A DNA stretch of 8,243 nt from Bacteroidota bacterium (GTDB lineage: Bacteria > Bacteroidota > Ignavibacteria > UBA10030 > UBA8401). The notes under the pieces were generated by a model that worked only from the letters and a program-made list of their open reading frames with translations, made no database searches and was not told the origin of the DNA. Positions 1-6,265 of the stretch are shown here, one piece after another (the stretch's first letter is position 1; each line of letters starts with the position of its first letter). Where the stretch lies: NCBI GenBank assembly GCA_030824295.1, contig JAVBYA010000162.1, positions 1 to 8,243 on the forward strand, in the 5' to 3' direction. Made by a program: the position numbers and the translations under genes.

Positions 1-169
1 GGATATCGCGGAGGTCTTCGGAACGGCGCGCCGCGTCTGCGTGGCGTTCGACCTGACGATGCCGGGCGAACGGATCTTCCACGGAACGGCACCCGTGCTC
101 TCGGTGCAGTTCGAGAAGGAGGACCTGAAAGGGGAATTCGTGATCGTGATCGAAGGAAAAGGGAAGTAG
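1..169 (+). CDS. rsmI: RsmI C-terminal fragment (16S rRNA 2'-O-ribose C1402 methyltransferase)
   Basis: The gene enters from the left edge; the frame begins at base 2 and stops with TAG at 167-169, leaving the last 55 residues. The fragment reads DIAEVFGTARRVCVAFDLTM, followed by PGERIFHGTAPVL and ending in KGEFVIVIEGKGK. This matches the C-terminal part of the RsmI (YraL) family of tetrapyrrole-methylase-fold enzymes: a 'G.R.v.va.ELTK..E...rGt' strand-turn followed by the KGEFVLVIEG tail. RsmI uses SAM to methylate the ribose of C1402 in the 16S rRNA P-site region, acting in the cytoplasm. The family's usual RELTK segment is FDLTM here, a modest divergence. folA starts 10 bp downstream on the same strand, so the two are probably co-transcribed. 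The catalytic SAM-binding part lies outside the window, so the assignment rests on the tail only. Confidence 0.8.
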   Translation, partial: DIAEVFGTARRVCVAFDLTMPGERIFHGTAPVLSVQFEKEDLKGEFVIVIEGKGK

Positions 170-179
170 CAGGAGCGGT

Positions 180-671
180 ATGCGGACCATCATCATCGCC
201 GCCATGAACGAACGCCGTGTGATCGGACGGAACGGTGCGCTGCCGTGGCATCTTCCGGAGGACCTGCAGCGTTTCCGGTCCGTCACCATGGGAGGGACGC
301 TGGTGATGGGACGGCGGACATTCGCATCGATCGGACGTCCGCTCGACGGCCGCCGCACGATCGTGCTGTCCTGCACCATGCAAGCGCAGGAAGGGGTCGA
401 GGTCGCGCGGGGATTGGATGAGGCGCTTGCTGCGGCGGCTGATGCACCGGCCGTGTTCATTGTGGGCGGAGCGGAAGTGTTCCGCGAAGCATTGGAACGG
501 GCGGATGAATTGCAGTTGACGATCGTGGATGACCGGTCGGACGGTGATACGTTCTTTCCGCCGTACGAACATCTCGTCGGCACACGTTACAAACTGCAGC
601 GGACCGAACAGCGGTCCGGCCACCGTAACCTCACCTACGTTAGATGGGACGGTACACCGGAAGTTCGATGA
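180..671 (+). CDS. folA: Dihydrofolate reductase
   Basis: This 163-residue protein has the usual length for bacterial DHFR, which reduces dihydrofolate to tetrahydrofolate with NADPH in the cytoplasm. The N-terminal strand MRTIIIAAMNERRVIGRNG is followed by LPWHLPEDLQRF (21-32), where W23 and D28 align with the substrate-site Trp22 and catalytic Asp27 of E. coli DHFR. The NADPH-binding segment VMGRRTFASIGRPL (42-55), the VGGAEVF loop (95-101) and LTIVDDRSDGDTFFP (113-127) all match the family. AGGAG at 171-175 lies 4 bp before the ATG and supports this start. No promoter is evident in the 10-bp gap after rsmI, so it probably shares that transcript. The C-terminus runs about 8 residues past the usual last strand, and its codons overlap the convergent kinase gene by 32 bp. 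No thymidylate synthase gene, a common DHFR partner, is visible nearby. Confidence 0.96.
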   Translation: MRTIIIAAMNERRVIGRNGALPWHLPEDLQRFRSVTMGGTLVMGRRTFASIGRPLDGRRTIVLSCTMQAQEGVEVARGLDEALAAAADAPAVFIVGGAEVFREALERADELQLTIVDDRSDGDTFFPPYEHLVGTRYKLQRTEQRSGHRNLTYVRWDGTPEVR

Positions 672-3600
672 TGAACGTGGTGCCGCTCCCCAATTCACTC
701 TCTGCCCATACCTTGCCGTTATGCATCTCCACGATCTTATGCACGATGGCCAGTCCGAGTCCGGTCGAGATCTCACCGCCGGTCGGCTGAGCGGAGAGCC
801 GTTTGAAGTGCTGGAACAGCTGCTTCTTATCGTCGTCCGTCAATCCCGGTCCTTCATCCTTCACTGATACCCGCACATGCGTCTCATTCACCTCCAGGGT
901 GACGCCGATCGAGGAACCGGGACGCGAGAACTTCCCGGCGTTGTTCACCAGATTATCGATCGCTTCGTTCAGCCAACGTTCACTGCCGCTCACGATGCAG
1001 CGTTCCATATTGGTGCGGAACTCCACAGACTGTGATTTCTGCTGCAATTGGATGCGGCTCTTCAGGACGATGAGCTCCGTCAGCTGGACGATGTCCACGC
1101 GCTCTTTGGTGAAGACCAGCTGACCCTTCTCGAGTGCGGAGGAGCTGAGCGTGTCTTCGATGAGCCGGAGCATGTACTGCGTGGTCTGTTCCATCAGCTG
1201 CGCATGTTCCTTTACCACGTCCACATTCTGCTGTTCCCCGTTGATGGTCCGGGCAAAGTGGTTCAGGTTCACCACTTTGTTCTTGAAGTCGTGGGACAAA
1301 ATGCCGAGCAGGTCGGACTTCTCCTTGTTCGCTTTATCCAGCCGCGAGTTGCTCCGCGTGAGCTCGTCCCGCGCGGATTCCACATCCTTCAGATGCACTT
1401 CGATGCGCTCCTTGGCATCGACCAGATCCTTCGTCCGTTCATCCACGACCGATTTCAGATGTTTGGCATGCCGATGGAGGTTCGCCGTCCGGAGTGCGTA
1501 GAGTCCGGCGCCGATCAGGATGAGTCCCAGTCCCACGAGCACTGCAAAGTACGGGGTCTGATAGAAGAACGGTTTGATGACCACGGTGACCGTGGCCTCA
1601 TGAGTGCTCCAGCTCCCGTCGTCCGTTGAAGTGCCGACGCTGAAGGTGTAGGAGCCGGGCGCGAGGTTCGTGTAATACGCGGCGCGGCGTGTGCCCGCAT
1701 CCACCCAATCCTCGCTGAATCCGGAGAGCCGGTAGCGGAACCGGATCCGTTCCGGTGCGATGTAACTGACGGACGTATAATGGAATTCCAAAGCGTTCAC
1801 ACCGGCGTCGAGGGTGATGACGGAATCAGGATAATATGATCGGTCCGACGTGCGGACCTCCTCGATGTGCAGCGGAAGCACCGGCATCTCTTCGATCAAT
1901 CGATCCGGATCGACGCACGCCAGTCCTCCGACCGTGGTGAACCAGATCTTCCCGTCCTTCGACCGGATGATGCAGGGACTGGAGACACCGCTGATCTCGG
2001 CATTCTGCAGACCGTCCGACCGTCCGAAATCGATCTTCGGGAACTTCAGCAGCCGCCCTTCGGCGACCTCGCGGAAATCGCTCTTCTTGATGCGGGTGAT
2101 CCCCTGATTGCCGCCGATCCAGAGATATCCGTTGTCATCCTCCATGATCATCAGTGTAACGTCCTCGCGGAGACCGTGAGCGGTGGTGAAGACCTCCACA
2201 CCGTTCGCCGTGATGCGGTTGATGCCGCCGCCGTTCGTTCCCGCCCAGACATCGCCGTCCTTATCCACAAAGAGGGAAAGGATGAAATTGTTCGACAGTC
2301 CGTTGCTCATGGTGAAGGTGCGGATCCCTGCCGGCGAAACCCTGCTGATGCCTCCGCCGTTCGTTCCGATCCACATGGCTTCCCTGGAGCGGACCATGGC
2401 GAGCACGTTGTCGTTGGAGAGTCCCTGTCTGGTGGTGAAGGGGATGACGGAGTCCCCTTTGATGCGGGTGATGCCGCCGCCGTACGTTGCGATCCACACG
2501 TCGTTCTCGAAACCGGGCTGGATGGAGCGGATGTAGTTCTCGGTGAGTCCATGCTCGGAGGTGATGCTGCGGAATTGTTTCGCGGCAGGGAGTCTCTCGT
2601 CCAGCAGGACCACGCCGCCGCCGTCCGTTCCGATCCACATCGTTCCGTTCGCATCCTCGTACAGCGCGCGGATGAACTTGTTGTGGAACTGCTGGTCCGA
2701 GTTCCAGATCTTCACGCTGTTCCCGTCCATTCTGTTCAGCCCGTTCCCGTTCGTGCCGATCCAGATGCGTCCTTTGGAATCCTGCAGCACGGAGCGGACA
2801 TAGGAATCGCTCAGTCCGTACTTCTTGCCGAGCAGCTCGAACTTGCGGATGTGGATCTGGCTCAATCCGTTCCTCGTACCGATCCAGATGTTCCGTTCCG
2901 AATCCTGGAAGATGGTGCGGATGAAATTGTTCACGAGACCGTCATCGCTGGTGAGAGCATCGAACGGTCTTGTGCGGTCGGTGCCGAGGAACCGGTTGAT
3001 GCCGCCGCCGTCCGTGCCGACCCAGAGGAGGTTCGTATCGTCAATGAAGAGTGTGCGGACCGCATTGGTGGTCATACCGTCCGCAGTGGTGAAGGTCCGG
3101 ACGGCGGTCCCGGCGATGCGCACGAGTCCCAGCGCGGTGCCGGCCCAGACCACACCGGCTGCATCCACAGCCAGTGCGGTGATGGAATTGGTCGGAAGTC
3201 CGTCGGCAGTGGTGAGTGTTCTGGACGTTCCATTGTCGATGATGATCAGTCCGATATCGGTGGCGAGCAGGATGCGTCCCTGACGGTCCCGCACGAACGA
3301 ACGGAGGAGGAAATTCTCCGGCAGATTCGGCGTGGTGAACGGAGTCACGCTCAGCACATTCCCGCGGTCATCGACGGTCATGCGCTGGATGCCTCCGCGT
3401 TCGGTGCCGACAAGGATATGGTCCGTGCCTTCCTGCAGGAACGATTTGACGAATTCCCTGCCGTTGCCGTCGATCTCCGTGATGTTCTCGAACCGGTGCT
3501 GAGCATACCGGACAACGCCGCCGCCGTTGGTGCCGATCCATGCTGTTCCGTTCTTATCCTCGATGAGCGATGTAACGTGGTTGATCTTGAATGCCGGGGT

Positions 3601-3849
3601 GATCGATTTGTTGAAATGGATGAACCGGATCCCGTCATACCGTGCCAGTCCTGCATACGTTCCGATCCACACATATCCGTCCGACGTCTGTGTGATGAGA
3701 TCGACGGTGTTCTGCGGGAGTCCGTTGTCCGCTGTGAAGTTGGTGAGCACGTACGAGTCGAACGGCTGGATGTTCTGTTGTTGAGCCGTCAGGAGCGTGG
3801 TGAGTGAGATCAGAAAGCAGTACAAGAAGAGACGGGAGGTGCGTATCAT
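640..3849 (-). CDS. Membrane sensor histidine kinase with a 14-repeat two-component-regulator propeller and Y_Y_Y domain
   Basis: This is a 1069-residue predicted sensor kinase. Residues 1-22 form a signal peptide or anchor (hydrophobic LFLYCFLISLTTLL, then AQQQ). Residues 30-650 hold 14 Reg_prop-type repeats, each with a WIGT-like motif followed by a GGG-like turn. W marks twelve of them at 61, 104, 235, 276, 322, 363, 405, 452, 493, 535, 577 and 636; LVGT (146) and LLAT (194) mark the other two. Fourteen fits two seven-bladed propellers. A Y_Y_Y domain (about 684-757) precedes one transmembrane helix (767-788) and a charged coiled-coil linker (795-845). HisKA follows with SHDFKN (phospho-acceptor His853), then HATPase_c: N box around N966-N970, DEGPG at 998-1002, GLGLAI at 1030-1035. 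There is no receiver or DNA-binding domain, unlike Bacteroides hybrid two-component sensors, so a separate response regulator is expected and is not in the window. The sensory part should face the periplasm. The ligand is unknown. No clear Shine-Dalgarno precedes this start; the signal peptide supports it. Confidence 0.93.
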   Translation of the reverse strand: MIRTSRLFLYCFLISLTTLLTAQQQNIQPFDSYVLTNFTADNGLPQNTVDLITQTSDGYVWIGTYAGLARYDGIRFIHFNKSITPAFKINHVTSLIEDKNGTAWIGTNGGGVVRYAQHRFENITEIDGNGREFVKSFLQEGTDHILVGTERGGIQRMTVDDRGNVLSVTPFTTPNLPENFLLRSFVRDRQGRILLATDIGLIIIDNGTSRTLTTADGLPTNSITALAVDAAGVVWAGTALGLVRIAGTAVRTFTTADGMTTNAVRTLFIDDTNLLWVGTDGGGINRFLGTDRTRPFDALTSDDGLVNNFIRTIFQDSERNIWIGTRNGLSQIHIRKFELLGKKYGLSDSYVRSVLQDSKGRIWIGTNGNGLNRMDGNSVKIWNSDQQFHNKFIRALYEDANGTMWIGTDGGGVVLLDERLPAAKQFRSITSEHGLTENYIRSIQPGFENDVWIATYGGGITRIKGDSVIPFTTRQGLSNDNVLAMVRSREAMWIGTNGGGISRVSPAGIRTFTMSNGLSNNFILSLFVDKDGDVWAGTNGGGINRITANGVEVFTTAHGLREDVTLMIMEDDNGYLWIGGNQGITRIKKSDFREVAEGRLLKFPKIDFGRSDGLQNAEISGVSSPCIIRSKDGKIWFTTVGGLACVDPDRLIEEMPVLPLHIEEVRTSDRSYYPDSVITLDAGVNALEFHYTSVSYIAPERIRFRYRLSGFSEDWVDAGTRRAAYYTNLAPGSYTFSVGTSTDDGSWSTHEATVTVVIKPFFYQTPYFAVLVGLGLILIGAGLYALRTANLHRHAKHLKSVVDERTKDLVDAKERIEVHLKDVESARDELTRSNSRLDKANKEKSDLLGILSHDFKNKVVNLNHFARTINGEQQNVDVVKEHAQLMEQTTQYMLRLIEDTLSSSALEKGQLVFTKERVDIVQLTELIVLKSRIQLQQKSQSVEFRTNMERCIVSGSERWLNEAIDNLVNNAGKFSRPGSSIGVTLEVNETHVRVSVKDEGPGLTDDDKKQLFQHFKRLSAQPTGGEISTGLGLAIVHKIVEMHNGKVWAESELGSGTTFIIELPVYRPI
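1900..3690 (-). repeat. Coding tandem repeats of the sensor propeller
   Basis: The propeller region of the kinase gene is a degenerate tandem repeat of about 41-48 codons per unit. On the plus strand the clearest landmark is GCCGCCGCCGT, the complement of the codons for the GGG turn. Exact copies begin at 2224, 2473, 2614, 3001 and 3517, and a one-mismatch copy begins at 2350. Successive spacings such as 126 bp (2224 to 2350) and 123 bp (2350 to 2473) are whole numbers of codons. The repeats belong to the protein fold and are not an independent DNA element. Confidence 0.85.
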
Positions 3850-3920
3850 AGAGTTCGTTCGGATTGGTCGGCGATCGGAGGTGCTGCGGCACGATGAAAT
3901 GCGGAGCCCCCCGGTTCACC

Positions 3921-3951
3921 CAATAGTACGAATATTCAGTCCCATTGCAAA
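3921..3951 (-). promoter_or_regulatory. Candidate Bacteroidota-type promoter for the sensor kinase
   Basis: Reading the minus strand, TTTG at 3951-3948 is followed after 19 bp by TACTATTG at 3928-3921. The first box matches the -33 consensus exactly. The second matches five of the six fixed positions of the TAnnTTTG -7 box. The spacing is in the normal range for this sigma-factor class. It would give a 5' leader of roughly 65 nt before the kinase ATG. The call rests on motif and spacing alone. Confidence 0.5.
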
Positions 3952-3978
3952 GAGTTTGCAGGTCATTTTGCCATTAAG

Positions 3979-4003
3979 GAATTGGTTCGGGTCGAACCGA
4001 TTC
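3979..4003. promoter_or_regulatory. Inverted repeat upstream of the kinase promoter (candidate operator)
   Basis: The arms GAATTGGTTCG (3979-3989) and CGAACCGATTC (3993-4003) are complementary except for one T/G position, around a GGT spacer. The repeat lies between the end of the osmC-like gene and the candidate kinase promoter, with its centre at 3991, about 40 bp upstream of the -33 box. Neither side has a run of T, so it is a poor match to an intrinsic terminator. A dimeric regulator binding upstream of the promoter is a reasonable reading. A structured 3' end of the osmC-like transcript is the alternative. Confidence 0.45.
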
Positions 4004-4114
4004 AGACCGTCCTGGCCGAACGTTGAAGATCCCCGCCGGTTTTTGGGTGACATATCATGTACGCAATAACGGGGGATAGTGCCCGGCCGGTTTCGAGAGG
4101 AGATGTCGGTCGAG

Positions 4115-4540
4115 CTAATGCCCGGAAATGACGGAGACGCTGCTGGTGACTACGGCTCCGGCCGCTTCCAGGGTCTTGGAAACAGAGCAGTATTTCGTCA
4201 CCGAGAGTTCCACAGCCCGTTCCGCCTTCTCTTTCGGCACGGCACCGGTCACTGTGAAATGCAGATGGACCTTCTTCCAGAGGTTGGCATCCTTGCCGGT
4301 CTCCCGTTCCCCTTCGACCGTCACCGTCAGGCCGAACGGCTCCAGCTTCTGTTTCTTCAGAATGGAGATGACGTCGATGGAACTGCAGGCTCCCGCAGCG
4401 GCAAGCAGCGACTGCATCGGACGGAATCCTTCATCATGTCCTCCGCCATCGGTGGTATTATCGAATATGATCGTCCGGTGCGTGTCATTGACCGCTTCCA
4501 TCTTAAAGTCATTGTCCTGGCGTTGCAGAGTCACTTTCAT
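4115..4540 (-). CDS. OsmC/Ohr-family protein (thiol-dependent peroxidase type)
   Basis: This 141-residue protein belongs to the OsmC superfamily, small cytoplasmic dimers, some of which reduce organic hydroperoxides with paired cysteines. The family core is clear: GFRPMQSLLAAAGACSSIDV (38-57) carries the first cysteine, Cys52, at the start of the long helix, and KYCSVSKTL (116-124) carries the second, Cys118. Both reactive cysteines are therefore present. The short length and the MKVTLQRQDNDFKMEA opening resemble the general OsmC/YhfA-like group more than canonical OsmC or Ohr. An upstream in-frame ATG at 4591 would add 17 residues. I prefer 4540 because AAAGGAA (4553-4547) sits 6 bp before it and the candidate promoter overlaps the longer version. 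It diverges from nfeD and lies upstream of the kinase on the same strand, across 265 bp. The physiological substrate cannot be read from sequence. Confidence 0.87.
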   Translation of the reverse strand: MKVTLQRQDNDFKMEAVNDTHRTIIFDNTTDGGGHDEGFRPMQSLLAAAGACSSIDVISILKKQKLEPFGLTVTVEGERETGKDANLWKKVHLHFTVTGAVPKEKAERAVELSVTKYCSVSKTLEAAGAVVTSSVSVISGH

Positions 4541-4566
4541 AGGCCGTTCCTTTCGATGGGAATATA

Positions 4567-4597
4567 CAAAACAATCTTGTCTTGTTTCCATCGTAAA
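4567..4597 (-). promoter_or_regulatory. Candidate promoter for the OsmC-family gene
   Basis: On the minus strand TTTA (4597-4594) is followed after 19 bp by TTGTTTTG (4574-4567). This is three of four matches to the TTTG -33 box and five of six to TAnnTTTG. It leaves only a short leader, which still includes the AAAGGAA ribosome site before the ATG at 4540. The surrounding 4560-4615 stretch is clearly more AT-rich than the flanking genes. Confidence 0.4.
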
Positions 4598-4675
4598 TAT
4601 TTTTCTGTCTCCTCGTTTTCAGGAACGGGAACCGGTGCCGCTCTGTTATATGGTATCGAGAAGCGCAGAAATCGC

Positions 4676-4707
4676 ATTGCTATTGCGCTGCTCATTCTCT
4701 ACTTTTG
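4676..4707 (+). promoter_or_regulatory. Candidate promoter for nfeD-qmcA
   Basis: TACTTTTG at 4700-4707 matches every fixed position of the Bacteroidota -7 box TAnnTTTG. ATTG at 4676-4679, 20 bp upstream, matches three of four positions of the -33 box. It lies 22 bp before the nfeD ATG at 4730, giving a short leader that retains AGGAG at 4720-4724. This is one of the two strongest promoter candidates in the window. Confidence 0.55.
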
Positions 4708-4729
4708 TTCGATCATCTCAGGAGAATCT

Positions 4730-5179
4730 ATGGATGTCTATCCCAATGAACTGCTCTGGTTCCTGTTCGGTCTGGTCATGATGCTCGGCGAGATCGTCAC
4801 GCCGGGGTTCGTGCTGGTCTTCTTCGGCGTCGGCGCATGGGTCGTGTCGCTGCTGGTGTGGCTGGGACTTCCGATCTCGTTTACCACACAATTGTTCGTC
4901 TTTCTGGTGACCTCCGTTGTATCGCTGCTCTTCTTCCGGAAGTACGGGATGCAGTATTCCCACGGGAAGGTGATCAAAGCGGATCCTGCGCATGCCATTG
5001 ACGATATCCGCGGCGAGCGGGCTGTTGCCACATCGGACATCTCGCCGGTCAGCGGCGGTTCGGTGGAATACAACGGAACGCACTGGAACGCGGAATCGGA
5101 TACCGCCGTGGCCAGCGGCAGTGCGGTGGAGATCGTAGAGCGGAAGAATCTCATTTTGAAAGTGAAACCAATCCAATAA
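4730..5179 (+). CDS. nfeD: NfeD-family membrane protein (short NfeD1b/YbbK type)
   Basis: This 149-residue membrane protein has three hydrophobic segments (about 8-23, 26-46 and 52-70) and a soluble C-terminal domain (about 92-147). The C-terminal domain shows the NfeD OB-fold pattern: GERAVATSDISPVSGGSVEY, a Trp in THWNAES, then ASGSAVEIVERKNLILKV. There is no N-terminal ClpP-like serine protease domain, so this is the short form. Short NfeD proteins are typically encoded directly before a paraslipin and are thought to bind and modulate the SPFH oligomer in the membrane. That matches the gene starting 14 bp downstream. The ATG at 4730 is chosen because AGGAG (4720-4724) lies 5 bp upstream and the first membrane segment follows at once. 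The frame stays open back to 4079, but that stretch is antisense to the OsmC-family gene. Confidence 0.88.
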   Translation: MDVYPNELLWFLFGLVMMLGEIVTPGFVLVFFGVGAWVVSLLVWLGLPISFTTQLFVFLVTSVVSLLFFRKYGMQYSHGKVIKADPAHAIDDIRGERAVATSDISPVSGGSVEYNGTHWNAESDTAVASGSAVEIVERKNLILKVKPIQ

Positions 5180-5193
5180 TCAAGGAGAACGCA

Positions 5194-6156
5194 ATGGAAG
5201 TCTATATCCTGTTAGGTCTCATCCTGTTCGTCTTCATTCTGCTCGGTAAAACGGCCCGCGTCGTTCCGCAGAAGACCGTCTTCATCATCGAACGGCTCGG
5301 CAAATACAGTCAGACGCTCGATGCCGGGTTCCACATCCTGATCCCGTTCATCGACCGGGTGGCATACAAACACTCCATGAAAGAGATGGTCATCGATGTG
5401 CCGCCGCAGGGCTGCATCACCAAGGACAACATCAGTGTGGAAGTGGACGGTATCCTCTACGTTCAGATCACCGATCCGGTGAAGGCATCGTACGGCGTGG
5501 ACAATTACATCTTCGCATCGACGCAGCTGGCACAGACCACCATGCGCAGCGAGATCGGCCGCATCGATCTGGACCGCACGTTCGAAGAGCGGGACAAGAT
5601 CAATCAGGAGATCGTCATGGCGGTGGACAAAGCGGCCGCGCCGTGGGGACTCAAAGTAACACGGCATGAGATCAAGAACATCGTCCCGCCGCCGAGCATC
5701 AAGGATGCGATGGAGAAACAGATGCGCGCCGAACGCGAGAAACGGGCGCTCATTGCGGAATCGGAAGGGGACAAGCAGGCGAAGATCAACCGTGCGGATG
5801 GCGACAAAGCGGAAGCGATCGCAAAGTCCGAAGGTGAGAAGATGAAACGGATCAACGAAGCGGAAGGCCGTGCGCAGGAGATCGAGCGGGTGGCGCAGGC
5901 GACCGCGAAAGGTATCCGCGAGATCGCGATGGCGATCAATGACAAAGGGGGATTGGACGCGGTGAACCTCCGCATCGCTGAACAGTACCTCGGCGAGTTC
6001 GGCAAACTGGCGCAGAAGAACAACACGATGATCATCCCCTCCAATCTCTCCGATGTGGCGGGAACGGTCGGCACCATCGCGAAGATCTTCTCCGGCATGA
6101 CGCAGACGAGCGGGGATGTGACGAAGGAAGAAGCGAAGGATGTGAAGAAGCGGTAG
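5194..6156 (+). CDS. qmcA: SPFH/Band 7 paraslipin (QmcA-like)
   Basis: This 320-residue member of the stomatin/prohibitin superfamily has an N-terminal membrane segment (residues 3-18). The SPFH domain (about 22-180) includes VPQKTVFIIERLGKYSQTL, AGFHILIPFIDRV (44-56), the VPPQGCITKDNISVEVDGI segment (69-87) and an HEIKNIVPPPSI motif (158-169). A long charged helical region (175-245), rich in Ala, Glu and Lys with repeated EGDK/EGEK units, should form the coiled coil that assembles the oligomeric ring. The C-terminus contains NNTMIIPSNL (276-285). Domain order and length match paraslipins such as E. coli QmcA, which form cage-like membrane microdomain assemblies and are linked to membrane protease control. 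AAGGAG at 5182-5187, 6 bp before the ATG, fixes the start. The 14-bp gap after nfeD indicates translation from one mRNA. The gene ends at TAG 6154-6156, inside the palindromic terminator region. Confidence 0.94.
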   Translation: MEVYILLGLILFVFILLGKTARVVPQKTVFIIERLGKYSQTLDAGFHILIPFIDRVAYKHSMKEMVIDVPPQGCITKDNISVEVDGILYVQITDPVKASYGVDNYIFASTQLAQTTMRSEIGRIDLDRTFEERDKINQEIVMAVDKAAAPWGLKVTRHEIKNIVPPPSIKDAMEKQMRAEREKRALIAESEGDKQAKINRADGDKAEAIAKSEGEKMKRINEAEGRAQEIERVAQATAKGIREIAMAINDKGGLDAVNLRIAEQYLGEFGKLAQKNNTMIIPSNLSDVAGTVGTIAKIFSGMTQTSGDVTKEEAKDVKKR

Positions 6157-6265
6157 CGCGCCGGCTCCCGGCAGATCTCGGGAGGCTTTAAAATTAAAAA
6201 TCGGGAGCAATGCTCCCGATTTTTTTTGTATCAGACTCCCGAAATCGATCCAGGCCGGCGCGCTA
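6154..6265. repeat. Concentric 112-bp quasi-palindrome between convergent genes
   Basis: Three nested inverted repeats share nearly the same centre (about 6210). The outer arms are TAGCGCGCCGGC (6154-6165) and GCCGGCGCGCTA (6254-6265), a perfect 12 bp. The middle arms are TCGGGAG (6178-6184) and CTCCCGA (6236-6242), with an extra GAT/ATC pairing at 6174-6176/6244-6246. The inner arms are the terminator stem. The stop codons of both converging genes (TAG at 6154-6156 and its minus-strand counterpart at 6265-6263) lie at the outer ends. The hexamer CTCCCG or its complement CGGGAG occurs five times (6165, 6179, 6202, 6213, 6236), so local alternative hairpins such as 6165-6170/6179-6184 are also possible. 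Confidence 0.8.
6196..6227. terminator. Bidirectional intrinsic terminator
   Basis: TCGGGAGC (6201-6208), loop AAT and GCTCCCGA (6212-6219) form a perfect 8-bp GC-rich stem. It is flanked by A5 (6196-6200) on the left and T8 (6220-6227) on the right. On the plus strand this is a textbook Rho-independent terminator for nfeD-qmcA. On the minus strand the A-rich left flank (6189-6200) gives the U tract for the convergent rlmI/outer-membrane-protein transcript, so it should work in both directions. Confidence 0.92.

Noticed and set aside
1867..3807. A 646-codon open frame on the plus strand, antisense to the sensor kinase.
   Set aside because: Its product is dominated by recurring AAVRSDPH/VRADP-like strings that are the reverse complement of the kinase's WIGT/GGG repeats. 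It has no recognisable domain, and the opposite strand has a complete, motif-rich kinase. GC-rich repeats with biased codons produce such shadow frames.
4033..4093. Possible terminator for the OsmC-family gene using GCCGGTTT copies and the CCGGCCGG palindrome.
   Set aside because: The two GCCGGTTT copies are direct repeats, not inverted. The short palindrome has no T run on the minus strand.
4541..4591. Longer start (ATG at 4591) for the OsmC-family gene.
   Set aside because: The extra 17 residues lack family similarity and overlap the candidate promoter, while the ATG at 4540 has AAAGGAA at good spacing.
4079..4729. In-frame upstream extension of nfeD giving a 366-residue protein.
   Set aside because: The extension lies antisense to the OsmC-family gene and runs through the AT-rich divergent promoter region. 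The ATG at 4730 has a Shine-Dalgarno and the NfeD membrane segment starts immediately after it.
5212..6210. A 332-codon minus-strand frame opposite qmcA.
   Set aside because: It is rich in Arg, His and Leu with no domain signal, and it runs into the terminator. The plus strand encodes a complete paraslipin.
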